Under the pieces are notes generated by a model. It made no database searches. It had not been told where the DNA came from and saw nothing but the letters and a program-made list of their open reading frames with translations. This document shows positions 28,144 through 36,256 of a stretch of DNA of 64,000 nt, in pieces; position 1 is the stretch's first letter; the number at the start of each line of letters is the position of its first letter. Both the position numbers and the translations under genes were made by a program. Location of the stretch: the NCBI RefSeq assembly GCF_014643175.1, contig NZ_BMJH01000001.1:558001-622000 (forward strand). The letters are read 5' to 3'. The DNA is from Hoyosella rhizosphaerae (GTDB lineage: Bacteria > Actinomycetota > Actinomycetes > Mycobacteriales > Mycobacteriaceae).

Positions 28144-29004
28144 CTATTCCTCCGGAAACTCGGCGAAAACGTCGCGCACTTCGGCTAGCTCATGTTGCAT
28201 CCGTTGAATCTCACGACCGGAGAAACGTCGGATTTGCGCGTTAAGTACGACCTCGGCACCAGTTTCACTTGTATCAAGGAGTTTCATCACCGCGCTTATG
28301 GCCTCCCCATGGTCGGCCGCGCGCGAGACTGCTTGTAACACTTCAATTGGCCGCTTCGACGCCTCAACTAGGGCAACGAGTTGTGCCATCCGCTCGGCAG
28401 TTGCCGCACGTGGTCCGCGTAGATTGAGAGCGGTATCGCCAACCGGGCCATCCCATATGAAGCGTTCACGGGGAATCTCATCGTGCACTGAGAGAGCCGT
28501 AACCTTGATGAGAACACCGCCCATCGGATGGTGCAAGCGCACAAGCAGTCCGGTTTCCTCATCGAAGACAAGCTCAACTTGGATGTCGCCTTGGGGCGAA
28601 ACGAAAGGTACCCGCCATGCCGACCTACCGTCGAGTTCGACGGGTTCAATGGCCCCGGCTACACGTAGGCTTTCACTGATTTTGCTCAGGACCGATTGCT
28701 CACCAAGCAGCAAGAACGGGTTGAAGACTGAACCCATCTGCGCGACAACAGAATTAACTGTGGATCGACGACGCATCTCGCCGTCAATGAAAACGAGCGA
28801 CGCCCCGTCACCGGCCGCGATATACAGGACCTGGCCGTCACTCTCGATCCGCCACAGCCCGCCACCACCGTGCCAAAAGTCGAAACGCTCGTCAATCGTC
28901 TGAGTTTGCGGATGCTCGCGATGAACTTGCAAGGAGCCAGACATAGCCAAAGCGCCGGCGGCCATATTCCGACCGGCTAACTCCACCCACGACGGTGTTC
29001 TCAT
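28144..29004 (-). CDS. LolA/MucB-like N domain fused to GyrA-like helical tail
   Basis: A 286-residue protein in two parts. Residues 1-205 are beta-rich with WRIESDGQVLYIAAGDG, GRSAWRVPFVSPQGDIQVEL and DEETGLLVRLHHPMGG, which resembles LolA/MucB-type lipid- or lipoprotein-binding sheets, but without a signal peptide. Residues 211-286 resemble the C-terminal helical dimerisation part of DNA gyrase A: IEVLQAVSRAADHGEAI, then AEVVLNAQIRRFSGREI matching the gyrase AEAILDMRLRRLTGLE pattern. The combination is unusual. Its role is unknown and it has no operon partner. Confidence 0.55.
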   Translation of the reverse strand: MRTPSWVELAGRNMAAGALAMSGSLQVHREHPQTQTIDERFDFWHGGGGLWRIESDGQVLYIAAGDGASLVFIDGEMRRRSTVNSVVAQMGSVFNPFLLLGEQSVLSKISESLRVAGAIEPVELDGRSAWRVPFVSPQGDIQVELVFDEETGLLVRLHHPMGGVLIKVTALSVHDEIPRERFIWDGPVGDTALNLRGPRAATAERMAQLVALVEASKRPIEVLQAVSRAADHGEAISAVMKLLDTSETGAEVVLNAQIRRFSGREIQRMQHELAEVRDVFAEFPEE

Positions 29005-29590
29005 CGCACCAGACTACTTAACGACTAACCATTTCGATGATCTGATGATCCGCAGCACAGGACGATCAAACTCAATCGTCATCTGATTCTTCGCGGCCGA
29101 TCTGCACATACGCGTAGTCCTCCGGATCGGTCTCACGGTCGGATGGTGCGTCCTGAAAGGCCTTGACTTATGCCAGCGGCATCTGCCGGATCTTGGAGCA
29201 AATTCACATTCTCGATATCGTCCAGGATTGCGCTTCGCCACGCCGTCGCTTCCCGATTGTCGAGGCCCCAAGAGTCGGAGTTATTCGTTACTGAGGGTTA
29301 ACGACAGAATGGCCTCGGATCTCGCGCGAGATATATGGCAACCAGCCTCGTGACAGTTGGTGGAGTTCCTGCCCGAATTTGATCGTGCACGGTCGACAAT
29401 TGTCTTCGTACAGCTTTTCGCAAACTTTCTCAAGAGTCTTCACCGGGATTCGTCATCGATGGAAATGTTACCGACTAGCCTTCGCTTGCCGGGGTACACA
29501 CCGCAAACGGACGGTTGGGGATGCTGTTGCTCCCGCCGTTGCCTCACGCCACCCCGTATCACCCCGCACCCCCCAAATCCATATGCGCCA
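29005..29590. other. Low-gene-density intergenic region
   Basis: No complete gene recognised. The only coding trace is a frameshifted remnant on the minus strand (annotated separately). Higher AT locally and short open frames on both strands suggest decayed DNA. Confidence 0.5.
29072..29284 (-). pseudogene. Frameshifted remnant of an unrecognised protein gene
   Basis: On the minus strand one frame reads DSWGLDNREATAWRSAILD onward to DPADAAGI, and about 60 bases later the adjacent frame reads VKAFQDAPSDRETDPEDYA with an acidic C terminus ending at a TGA at 29072. Both halves have protein-like composition, and they join if one frame change is allowed near 29170. No start is visible. I do not recognise the family. 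Confidence 0.35.
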
Positions 29591-29645
29591 GTCAACGAAA
29601 ATGGCTAAATATCAGTAGTTTTGGTGACACCTACAGATGGATTTA
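29591..29645 (+). repeat. 55-bp leader repeat, copy 1
   Basis: This stretch is 52 of 55 identical to 34724-34778 in direct orientation. It includes GTCAACGAAAATG and TTTTGGTGACACCTACAG, then ATGGATTTA, the start of a short frame in both copies. Identity stops a few bases after the third codon. Confidence 0.85.
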
Positions 29646-29837
29646 GCGGAAACGACAAGGTTGTTTTTGGGCAGAACCGAGCCGTTGTGCACTGCGTCGC
29701 TCCACTGGGCAGTGGTGGTGACAGCGGCGAAGTTGGACTGCAGCAACACCCTCTCAGTTGTCACCACCGCCCTCGCTGCACTTCACACCGCCCAGCACGA
29801 CCCGCCACAAGCCAATAGCGCAACGACGTCTGACTAG
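29637..29837 (+). CDS. Short hypothetical ORF downstream of leader repeat
   Basis: A 66-residue frame starting inside the leader repeat (MDLAETTRLFLGRTEPL), with a GGTGA site 9 bp upstream. The central part is moderately hydrophobic (ASLHWAVVVTAAKL). It shares the first three codons and the whole 46-bp leader with the 42-residue frame at 34770. It overlaps the convergent gene at its stop. No family recognised; it may be a truncated remnant. Confidence 0.4.
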   Translation: MDLAETTRLFLGRTEPLCTASLHWAVVVTAAKLDCSNTLSVVTTALAALHTAQHDPPQANSATTSD

Positions 29838-30283
29838 TCCGCAACCAACACAGACCTATGCTTGTCTACCCCGAGCTCGCGTTGCCTCCGAATGACATAA
29901 AACCCAGGGGCGAGGCCCATCGCACCATGTTCGGGGTGGAGCAGATACGCGGTAGCCGTGTTTTCGACGACCCCCAGAGCTAGCCCCATGGCATCCCAGA
30001 CGGGCGCTCTCCACGTGCACGTGCCCTCATCGGCGACAAGTGAATGTGGGTTCCCACCGACAGTGCTCCGCAACAGTTCCACACCGGATGATGGAACAGT
30101 GACGGTCCGTGTCCACGGGCTGAGCCCGACGGGGTTGGGGACAATCTCAAGCGGGATGACAATGAGATCCCCTTGAGCCTGCATACCGCCGCTCACGGGG
30201 ATGGTGACCTCACGGTCTAGGTGTTCGAGCACATCTAGACCTGTGAGGTTGGTCAGTTCGGATAATGTCAGTTCAGATTGCAT
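29834..30283 (-). CDS. Hypothetical protein, partner of DUF6745 gene
   Basis: A 149-residue protein with a mostly beta, soluble composition (EVTIPVSGGMQAQGDLIVIP, GTCTWRAPVWDAMGLALGVV) and a basic C-terminal FYVIRRQRELGVDKHRS. It lies 14 bp downstream of the DUF6745 gene and should be cotranscribed. The HPEHGAMG segment resembles loops in companion proteins of that family, but I cannot name a domain. Confidence 0.6.
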   Translation of the reverse strand: MQSELTLSELTNLTGLDVLEHLDREVTIPVSGGMQAQGDLIVIPLEIVPNPVGLSPWTRTVTVPSSGVELLRSTVGGNPHSLVADEGTCTWRAPVWDAMGLALGVVENTATAYLLHPEHGAMGLAPGFYVIRRQRELGVDKHRSVLVAD

Positions 30284-30297
30284 GAGATCTCCTTGGG

Positions 30298-31416
30298 TTA
30301 GGTACGGCGAACGAGTTGCGCATAGTCGGTTCCGCTGAGCCCGTATGTCCAGGCCGCGGCATTAAGCGCGGAGTTAATCCAATGGGGAACGTGGAGGCCG
30401 TAGCGACGACGCTGTCCGTCGCGTTCTCGAGAACCGTTAACGACGAGTAGGACTCGGCCGGTGCGTCCCCAATCGGCAGGATGTGCGTGAAGTTCGAGCT
30501 GGCTCTCTGGGTTGCCCGGATCATCTCCACGGTCCACTAGCTCAAGTTCGGCAGTTTCGATGTAACGGTCCCATCCGATGCGTTCGATCGCGCATCGTCG
30601 GATCTCGATATTCCGCTCTTTGTTGATCCGCTCGACGGTGGGATCGAGGACAACCCAATCGGGGACGATGGTGCCATGCTGCACAAAAACATGATTGCCA
30701 TCCAAAAATTGGAGCGCTGGCTGGTCCAAGTGATGTAACCGACGCTCGTTGTGGATACCATCGGGCGTGGGCTCCGTATGCAGCGCAGAAGGCCGTTCAG
30801 CCATGACACATACGTCGTCGAATGCCCACCACCAACCGGTGGCACCGACTAGCGTTGCCTGCAGGTCGAGAATCTCTGCATCAGGTTTCAAATAACTTGC
30901 GAACCCAAAGTGTCGGAATGCATCGTAATAGGCCACCCAGTGCGCGTCCTGCTGCCCGTACCATGTCACACCGGGTGCTTGGCTCGGTAACAGAGTGCGC
31001 ATCGCAGTGGCAACTCCGATGTGCAGTGAGGTCCGCAATGAATTCCACACAGCTGCGCGGATGAGCTGTTGGTGTCGATCTTTGTGACCTACTCGGCCAT
31101 CTATGCGTTTGTCCATGCGCTCACCCGCCCAATGGCGCAACGAAGCTATCGCCGCCGAGGAATGATGGGGACCAGCAAAGCGAATCGGCGGAACCGACAA
31201 ACCTTCTTCAGCAATCAATTTCAGTGCCGCTGGGGGAGAGTGCACCCAGGCGAACTTCGGTTGCTTCAATCCCGCGCGCTGATAAAGCTCGATGACGGCG
31301 GACTCTGCGGAGGATCTATCGGCGGGTTGGGTACATAGTCCCTGACCTAGCCATTGGTCGCGACGAGCAGCAATCGCTGCAAGGGTGTCTGGATCGAGAA
31401 TGGGCACGGCGCTCAC
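30298..31416 (-). CDS. DUF6745 domain-containing protein
   Basis: About 372 residues. It shows the DUF6745 layout: an N-terminal repeat-like RRDQWLGQGL and VIELYQRAGLKQPKFAWVHSP, then WWWAFDDVCVMAERP, RLHHLDQPALQFLDGNHVFVQHGTIV split over the core, and CAIERIGWDRYIE near the end. Members are found in Actinobacteria and some Cyanobacteria; their function is unknown. The start is uncertain: GTG at 31416 and GTG at 31407 fit homology, while a TTG at 31488 gives a longer frame; none has a clear ribosome binding site. Confidence 0.75.
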   Translation of the reverse strand: MSAVPILDPDTLAAIAARRDQWLGQGLCTQPADRSSAESAVIELYQRAGLKQPKFAWVHSPPAALKLIAEEGLSVPPIRFAGPHHSSAAIASLRHWAGERMDKRIDGRVGHKDRHQQLIRAAVWNSLRTSLHIGVATAMRTLLPSQAPGVTWYGQQDAHWVAYYDAFRHFGFASYLKPDAEILDLQATLVGATGWWWAFDDVCVMAERPSALHTEPTPDGIHNERRLHHLDQPALQFLDGNHVFVQHGTIVPDWVVLDPTVERINKERNIEIRRCAIERIGWDRYIETAELELVDRGDDPGNPESQLELHAHPADWGRTGRVLLVVNGSRERDGQRRRYGLHVPHWINSALNAAAWTYGLSGTDYAQLVRRT

Positions 31417-31520
31417 CGGATGGTGGCGGTGGCCGCCTTTCCTGTAGTCATAGTTACTGAGGATGCCACGAGAAGCGCTAGGGCGCAAGAGATTTTTGCT
31501 TCAGCGGGCGATGCCGATAC

Positions 31521-32324
31521 TTATCGTTTGAGCCCGAACTGCTTTGCGATGACCCGCTCGACGAGAGCCGAAGGTGCGACACGTTTGAGTAGAAAAACAA
31601 CGTCCGCCCGGCTTCCTCGGGCGTACAGCGGTTTTGGCTCGTCGGCTGTGATCGCCTGAAGCACCGTTGCAGCAACGTGCGATGCGGGGATCCCTTCCGC
31701 TTCCTTGGCATCAAGTGTCGATATGACGGTGTTGAACTCGTCGCGATAGGGGGAGTTGTCCGCGACGTACTTGGTGCGTCGCTCACTGATCCCGGTATTG
31801 ATCGAGCCCGGCTCGACCGTCGTGATCCAGACGCCGTAGGGGGACAGCTCGAGTCGCGCCGAGTCGGCGAACGCTTTGATGGCTGCCTTGGTGGCGACAT
31901 ATGACGAACGGTAGGCAAGGGGAAAGCTTGCCAGCATCGAACCGATCATGATGACACGGCCGTACCCACGCTCGCGCATGCCCGGCAGCAGAAGTTGTGT
32001 CAGCCGGACCTGGCCAAACACATTCAGGTGGAACAACCGTTCAATCGCGTCCGCGGGGAGTTCTTCGAATGGTCCTGACTGACTTTCGCCAGCATTGTTG
32101 ACGAGAACGTCGACGACACCCACTTGCGCACCAAAGGCCTCAATAGAGGCCCTGTCGGTGAGGTCAAGTGCGCGATACTCGACGCCTGGAACCCGAACAG
32201 AGTCTTTAAGGCTGTCTGGGTTGCGACTGGTACCCACGACGCGGTACCCGTGCGTCACCAGCGCCTCTGCGATTGCTTTGCCGATTCCGGAAGATGCGCC
32301 GGTCACTACGGCTGTCTTGGTCAT
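31521..32324 (-). CDS. Short-chain dehydrogenase/reductase
   Basis: A 267-residue classical SDR: TGASSGIGKAIAEAL at the N terminus, NNAGESQSGPFEE, a serine strand (IGSMLASFPLAYRS), YVATKAAIKAF for the catalytic Tyr-Lys, and a PGSINTG segment. The GTSR after the second strand suggests NADP(H). The start ATG overlaps the stop of the upstream TetR gene as ATGA, so the two form a coupled operon. Confidence 0.9.
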   Translation of the reverse strand: MTKTAVVTGASSGIGKAIAEALVTHGYRVVGTSRNPDSLKDSVRVPGVEYRALDLTDRASIEAFGAQVGVVDVLVNNAGESQSGPFEELPADAIERLFHLNVFGQVRLTQLLLPGMRERGYGRVIMIGSMLASFPLAYRSSYVATKAAIKAFADSARLELSPYGVWITTVEPGSINTGISERRTKYVADNSPYRDEFNTVISTLDAKEAEGIPASHVAATVLQAITADEPKPLYARGSRADVVFLLKRVAPSALVERVIAKQFGLKR

Positions 32325-32956
32325 TCGATACCTTCAGTTTCTGTGGAGTAAGCCAGGACCACGTGGGTGAACAACTCGATTCGGCGCCGCCGTACCGCTT
32401 CATTGTCCGGTTCGGTGAGGACTTGGACCGTCGTACCGTCGTGCACCGCGACCAGTGCCTGCCCGAGCGCGACCGGGTCTGGAATTATTCTTCCGGTACG
32501 GCGGAGAAGTTCTTCGATCAAGGGGACAAATTCGTCTGAGATGGCCTGCTCCCGGGACGCCATAACCCGGAGAAGCGACGGGTTGCGCAGCGAATGAGCT
32601 GTGAACTCTGCAGTGATCCGATACCACTTATCGTCGACGGGCACTGCCGCCAGGACATGCTCTACGACCTGTGCGGGGGTTCCGAGATGCAGCGTTGGGA
32701 GTTCTTCAAGGACGGCATGGATTCGCGCGATTAGGTCACCAGATTTCTGTCTCCACATCTCGAGAAACAGGTCGTCGAGCGAAGCGAAATTAGAGTAGAA
32801 CGCACCTCGCGTGTAGCCGGCGCATTCGCAGATATTCTCTACGGTGGCACGCCCGAATCCTTCGTCTGCGAACGTGTCAAATGCAGCCTCGAGCATACGC
32901 TGACGAGTTTGCGCTCGTCGCTTCGTTACCCGCTGAGGGACCTGAGTTGCATCCAC
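32321..32956 (-). CDS. TetR-family regulator (GTG start)
   Basis: A 211-residue TetR repressor with RAQTRQRMLEAAFDTFADEG and the HTH ATVENICECAGYTRGAFYSNF. The ligand domain includes WYRITAEFTAHSLRNPSLLR. An in-frame extension upstream to 33088 lacks similarity. The GTG at 32956 is best, although it coincides with the first base of a long GATAC dyad, so the message may be leaderless or nearly so. It is translated together with the SDR gene. Confidence 0.85.
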   Translation of the reverse strand: MDATQVPQRVTKRRAQTRQRMLEAAFDTFADEGFGRATVENICECAGYTRGAFYSNFASLDDLFLEMWRQKSGDLIARIHAVLEELPTLHLGTPAQVVEHVLAAVPVDDKWYRITAEFTAHSLRNPSLLRVMASREQAISDEFVPLIEELLRRTGRIIPDPVALGQALVAVHDGTTVQVLTEPDNEAVRRRRIELFTHVVLAYSTETEGIE

Positions 32957-32990
32957 GATACGAAAGTGTATCAGATACGATTCTGTATCG
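32956..32990. promoter_or_regulatory. GATAC-repeat operator at the tetR start
   Basis: Within 35 bp there are four copies of the GATAC/GTATC half-site, arranged as a symmetric array with a central GTATC-a-GATAC and outer CGATAC...GTATCG arms. It abuts the tetR start codon, so binding would block the tetR-SDR transcript. Confidence 0.7.
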
Positions 32991-33267
32991 AGTTGACTGA
33001 CCAAAATCCCTGACCATGAGTACTTGAACTGTTTTGGCGCGGACAAGCGGGCCGGTTGATCGGATTGCTCGACTTTGCACGATGGCACCTGAAAATGGTG
33101 GAAACGGTGACGTCTGCAACATAATCAATCTGCGCATACGCGTAGCCGCAGGGGAGCGAAGGTCTCGTACGCCACGCCTCTCGACTGCTTTATGCGCAAA
33201 GGAGCACGAACAGTTACACAACCGGCGATGTTGTCGACGCACCCGACAACATCGGATGCGCCCTAAC

Positions 33268-33927
33268 TCACTCCCTTGGTCGCCACCATTTCCGCACAGG
33301 CGGTTCCGACGCGAGCTCGTGCAGTCGACGAAGGGTTGACTCGTCGGTGCGGACAACCCCCACCGTCCGATGGTGAGCTAACATCGGGCCTCGATCCGCA
33401 AGCTCAAGGGCGGCACTCGCACTCCTGCGCACTGTGTCATGATCGCCCTGCGCCTGGGCCACCTGGATCACCGCCTGGTGCCAGCGGAACAGGCAGTTCG
33501 GCCACCCCGGTTGGTCCCCCTGCTTCCACCGCGTTAGCCATTCGAGCGCTTCGTCGAACCGCTTCAGTCGCACGAGTGTCTCGCCGAGTGACAACTCCGC
33601 GAGACGCGACGTCGCGCCGAGATCGGGGTGCTCGTCGAGTAGTTGCCGATAAAGCTGCTCGGCCTTGGCGGCGTCGGTCTCCTTGTACGAGTCGGCGAGG
33701 TGCTCAATAGCCGATGGTCTGGCCAGGCCGATATCCTCGTAGACGCCATTGACGATGCGGAGCCACAGTTCCCGGGCGTCGTCAACTTTACCTGCGTCGT
33801 GCAGTGCGAGGCCTTTGATCCGTACATAATCCCCTCGATTATAGCTACGAGCACGCGAAAGACGGCGTTCGAAGTCGTCCTGAGCGGCGGGGGACCAATC
33901 GGTAGTCCTAAACCAGTCAGTTGCCAA
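33268..33927 (-). CDS. Tetratricopeptide-repeat protein (TTG start)
   Basis: A 219-residue helical-repeat protein: the N terminus TDWFRTTDWSPAAQDDFERR is followed by TPR-type helices (YVRIKGLALHDAGKVDDARELW, split here as YVRIKGLALHDAGK and VDDARELWLR, and AEQLYRQLLDEHPDLG). Proteins of this kind occur widely in Actinobacteria as stand-alone scaffolds. The TTG at 33927 has GAGGAG at good spacing and begins exactly where homologues begin; open frame upstream to 34119 is non-homologous. Confidence 0.8.
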   Translation of the reverse strand: MATDWFRTTDWSPAAQDDFERRLSRARSYNRGDYVRIKGLALHDAGKVDDARELWLRIVNGVYEDIGLARPSAIEHLADSYKETDAAKAEQLYRQLLDEHPDLGATSRLAELSLGETLVRLKRFDEALEWLTRWKQGDQPGWPNCLFRWHQAVIQVAQAQGDHDTVRRSASAALELADRGPMLAHHRTVGVVRTDESTLRRLHELASEPPVRKWWRPRE

Positions 33928-34723
33928 GATCGTTCTCCTCAATGTCATGAAACGACAACTCATTGCGTGAAAACCAAAATCCCTGCTGTCGGCCTCCCCA
34001 TTGCCCTCCCACCTGCGCGGAATCACAGATCGGCGTGTTGCACGGCTCCTGATCCTCCGACTGAAAAGAAGGGAAGATCTCACTCGAATTACTGCTATCG
34101 CTGCATCACCGAACTTCATGGTAACTGACGCTAAGCACTACCAAACTTCCCAGCGCAGCATGCGAATCTCACGGTACGCGTGGGTCCGCTCGACCTGTTC
34201 GACGTGCACGTTGCCGTCACCCAGTCACGTTCGTGCTCGTACACCTGCATATTCGATCTGTGCATATTCCGGACGAGGTTGACTCAGCGGAGGTCCGCGA
34301 TTGGCATCCGCACAGCCGTCCCAACAGCATCGGGGTGGAACGAGTTTGAGTCGTAAGGCTGGCATGATGTTCGTGGTCTGGGTAGGTCGTTTGTCTGAGG
34401 GGCAGTTCTTGCTAGTTCGCGTCGGATTGATGGAGTCGCCCGACTCGTACTCGGGCCAACAATGGCCTGCGAGTTCGGCGTGTTTGTGGGTGACTTGGTC
34501 GGTGTATCCGAGCATCACGGAGACCGCTGCGGGCGCTGATACGAGCGTTCGCAGAGTTATTTTTTCGTGCCAAGCAGATCGATCCCCAGATTGCGGAGTC
34601 GTAGCATCAGTGTTTGAGGATTAATATGCCGTCCTGCCCGGCCGCTGCGGTAAACGGTTCATCTCTGTCTGAGAATGGAGCGTCTAGAATGATTCGGCTC
34701 GCACAAGAAGAGGATCTGCGCAG
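33928..34723. other. Decayed, largely non-coding stretch
   Basis: About 800 bp without a credible gene. On the minus strand near 34140-34215 there is a 27-residue protein-like tail (GDGNVHVEQVERTHAYREIR then MLRWEVW and a stop at about 34139) that looks like the C-terminal end of a lost gene. Other frames are short and without family features. Confidence 0.45.
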
Positions 34724-34778
34724 GTCAACGAAAATGCCTAAATATCACAAGTTTTGGTGACACCTACAGATGGATTTA
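34724..34778 (+). repeat. 55-bp leader repeat, copy 2
   Basis: Direct repeat of 29591-29645 with three substitutions. Both copies end just inside a short frame beginning ATGGATTTA. The two copies bracket 5.1 kb. Confidence 0.85.
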
Positions 34779-34898
34779 TTCGACCGGAAGGCAGTTGCCA
34801 AACTGGTGCGTGCGCTCCCGCAGCTGGCGGTTGCGGCTGTTGACGAGCTAACAACTACGCTCGACCGAACCGGGGCATTGCCGACCTGTCGCCGCTAA
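34770..34898 (+). CDS. Short hypothetical ORF downstream of leader repeat
   Basis: A 42-residue frame (MDLFDRKAVAKLVRALPQLA onward) with an amphipathic helix and a Thr-rich tail, preceded by the repeated leader and GGTGA 9 bp upstream. Its 3' end overlaps the ABC-F pseudogene on the other strand. It may be a real micropeptide or a remnant; no family recognised. Confidence 0.35.
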   Translation: MDLFDRKAVAKLVRALPQLAVAAVDELTTTLDRTGALPTCRR

Positions 34899-35280
34899 GA
34901 AGGCCACAACGTGCTCGACCCCTTCCCTAAACGTGCGCCGAGTTCCATTCGCGGCCATTCACTCACGTCGCGCAGGAGTTGGCGGTCGTGGGTGGCAAGC
35001 ACCACCGCCGCGCGCGTCACGAACAGCGCCTACGTGAGTTCGTCGACCAGCGCAATCGAGAGATGATTTGTCGGCTCGTCGAGAAGCATCACCTGCGGTT
35101 TAGTCACGAGAATCATTGTGAGTTCAAGTCGGCATTGCTGTCCCATAGACAGATTTCCGATTCGCATACAGGCTTCGCGTGGACGAAGAAGTCCGAGGGT
35201 GGAGAAACCCAAGGCATCCGAGGATTCCAGCAGACCTACTGCTACCAGCTCGTCGACGTGCGCGGCGGTCCTTAAGAATC
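34895..35280 (-). pseudogene. C-terminal remnant of ABC-F ATPase (in-frame stop)
   Basis: One minus-strand frame holds the second nucleotide-binding half of an ABC-F protein: HVDELVAVGLL, the signature LSMGQQCRLELTMILV, Walker B MLLDEPTNHLS, then a TAG at 35030-35032 in what should be an open frame, followed by VVLATHDRQLLRDVSEW with the H-loop. The N-terminal half is missing and the frame closes just upstream of 35280. ABC-F proteins protect ribosomes from antibiotics or tune translation. This copy is dead. Confidence 0.8.
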
Positions 35281-35510
35281 ACGGACTACTGGCGCACTAC
35301 CTACGCCTGGCGGCCGCGCGAAGCGAGACTCAACTAAATCGGTCAATTCCGCTCGACCATTGACGATCTGGGAATCCACCAGACTAGCGATTCGTGGGTG
35401 TGGAATACGGAAGGGCAGCTTGTCTGGTAGCTAGGCTCTGAACCAGACCCGGGTTTAACGATCAAATTAAGGGCGCCGACCGCGGCGGACAATTCATTGC
35501 TGCGCACCTG

Positions 35511-35624
35511 GGGCGCATTCTGATCCCAATAGAGTTGCGCGACAAACTCGAGTTTCGCGCCGGAACTCCCATCGACGTCTCCCTGGACGGCGCCGGGCTG
35601 CAGAATTTTCCAAAGGGGGAGTAG
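35511..35624 (+). pseudogene. AbrB/MazE-family antitoxin fragment
   Basis: A 37-codon stretch reads GRILIPIELRDKLEFRAGTP followed by IDVSLDGAGLQ and a TAG at 35622. This is the swapped-hairpin DNA-binding segment of AbrB/MazE/VapB-type antitoxins. The frame continues upstream without a sensible start (typical members begin a few residues before GRI), and no PIN or MazF toxin follows, so I call it a remnant. Confidence 0.6.
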
Positions 35625-35968
35625 CCCAGCAGGTCGGCGAGGAGCGTCGATCGCCTTTGCTATTGGAAGATTGGAAACAGCGGCACGCACTTTTTGTGCC
35701 ATGGCTCAGTGCTGCCAACACTTGCTGGAACCCTAGGCACACTCAAGTGTCTTCAGATACGAGTGAAGTCGCGGCAACAATACCGAACTCAATAACCTCA
35801 ATATTGCTGGACATCGAAGAATCAGGGCTGCCGCCTGCGGTCATACGGACCCCATCTCGCGAACAAGGTGCGCCGACGCCGATGCTTAGCCTAGATTGAG
35901 AGCTATCATCGCGATAGCTCCAGACGAGCTCAACAGGGTTCAGTCCGGAGACGAGGGAGACAGTTCCT

Positions 35969-36238
35969 ATGCCGGTTTTCATGGTAGAGCGCGAGTTCGC
36001 GGACCGACTGGAGGCTGCGCCCGGCGCATTCGACGATGTAATCCGAGTCAACGACGAGGTAGGCGTGCGCTGGCTCAGTTCCTTCTTATCTGCGGACAAA
36101 CGCAAGACGTTCTGCCTTTACGAGGCCGATGACGTTGAAGCGATTCGTACCGCCGCGGTTCGCGCCGGAATTCCAGCTTCCGCGATTATGGAGTTGGCTG
36201 GCACGATTAACCCCGACGGCACCTTCGCGCCGATGTAG
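35969..36238 (+). CDS. DUF4242 (nickel-binding-like) protein
   Basis: An 89-residue complete DUF4242 protein: MPVFMVEREFADRL, VRWLSSFLSADKRKTFCLYE, and a C-terminal IRTAAVRAGIPASAI. The family has a ferredoxin-like fold, and the Streptomyces SCO4226 member binds nickel. GGAGACGAGGGAG lies upstream. It converges with the large LuxR regulator 18 bp away. Function in this host is not known. Confidence 0.85.
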   Translation: MPVFMVEREFADRLEAAPGAFDDVIRVNDEVGVRWLSSFLSADKRKTFCLYEADDVEAIRTAAVRAGIPASAIMELAGTINPDGTFAPM

Positions 36239-36256
36239 CTGTCTGAGGCTCGAATT

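Noticed and set aside
29591-34778. Composite transposon or integrative element bounded by the 55-bp repeats
   Set aside because: No transposase, integrase or target-site duplication was seen; the repeats include start codons, so a duplicated leader is an equally good explanation.
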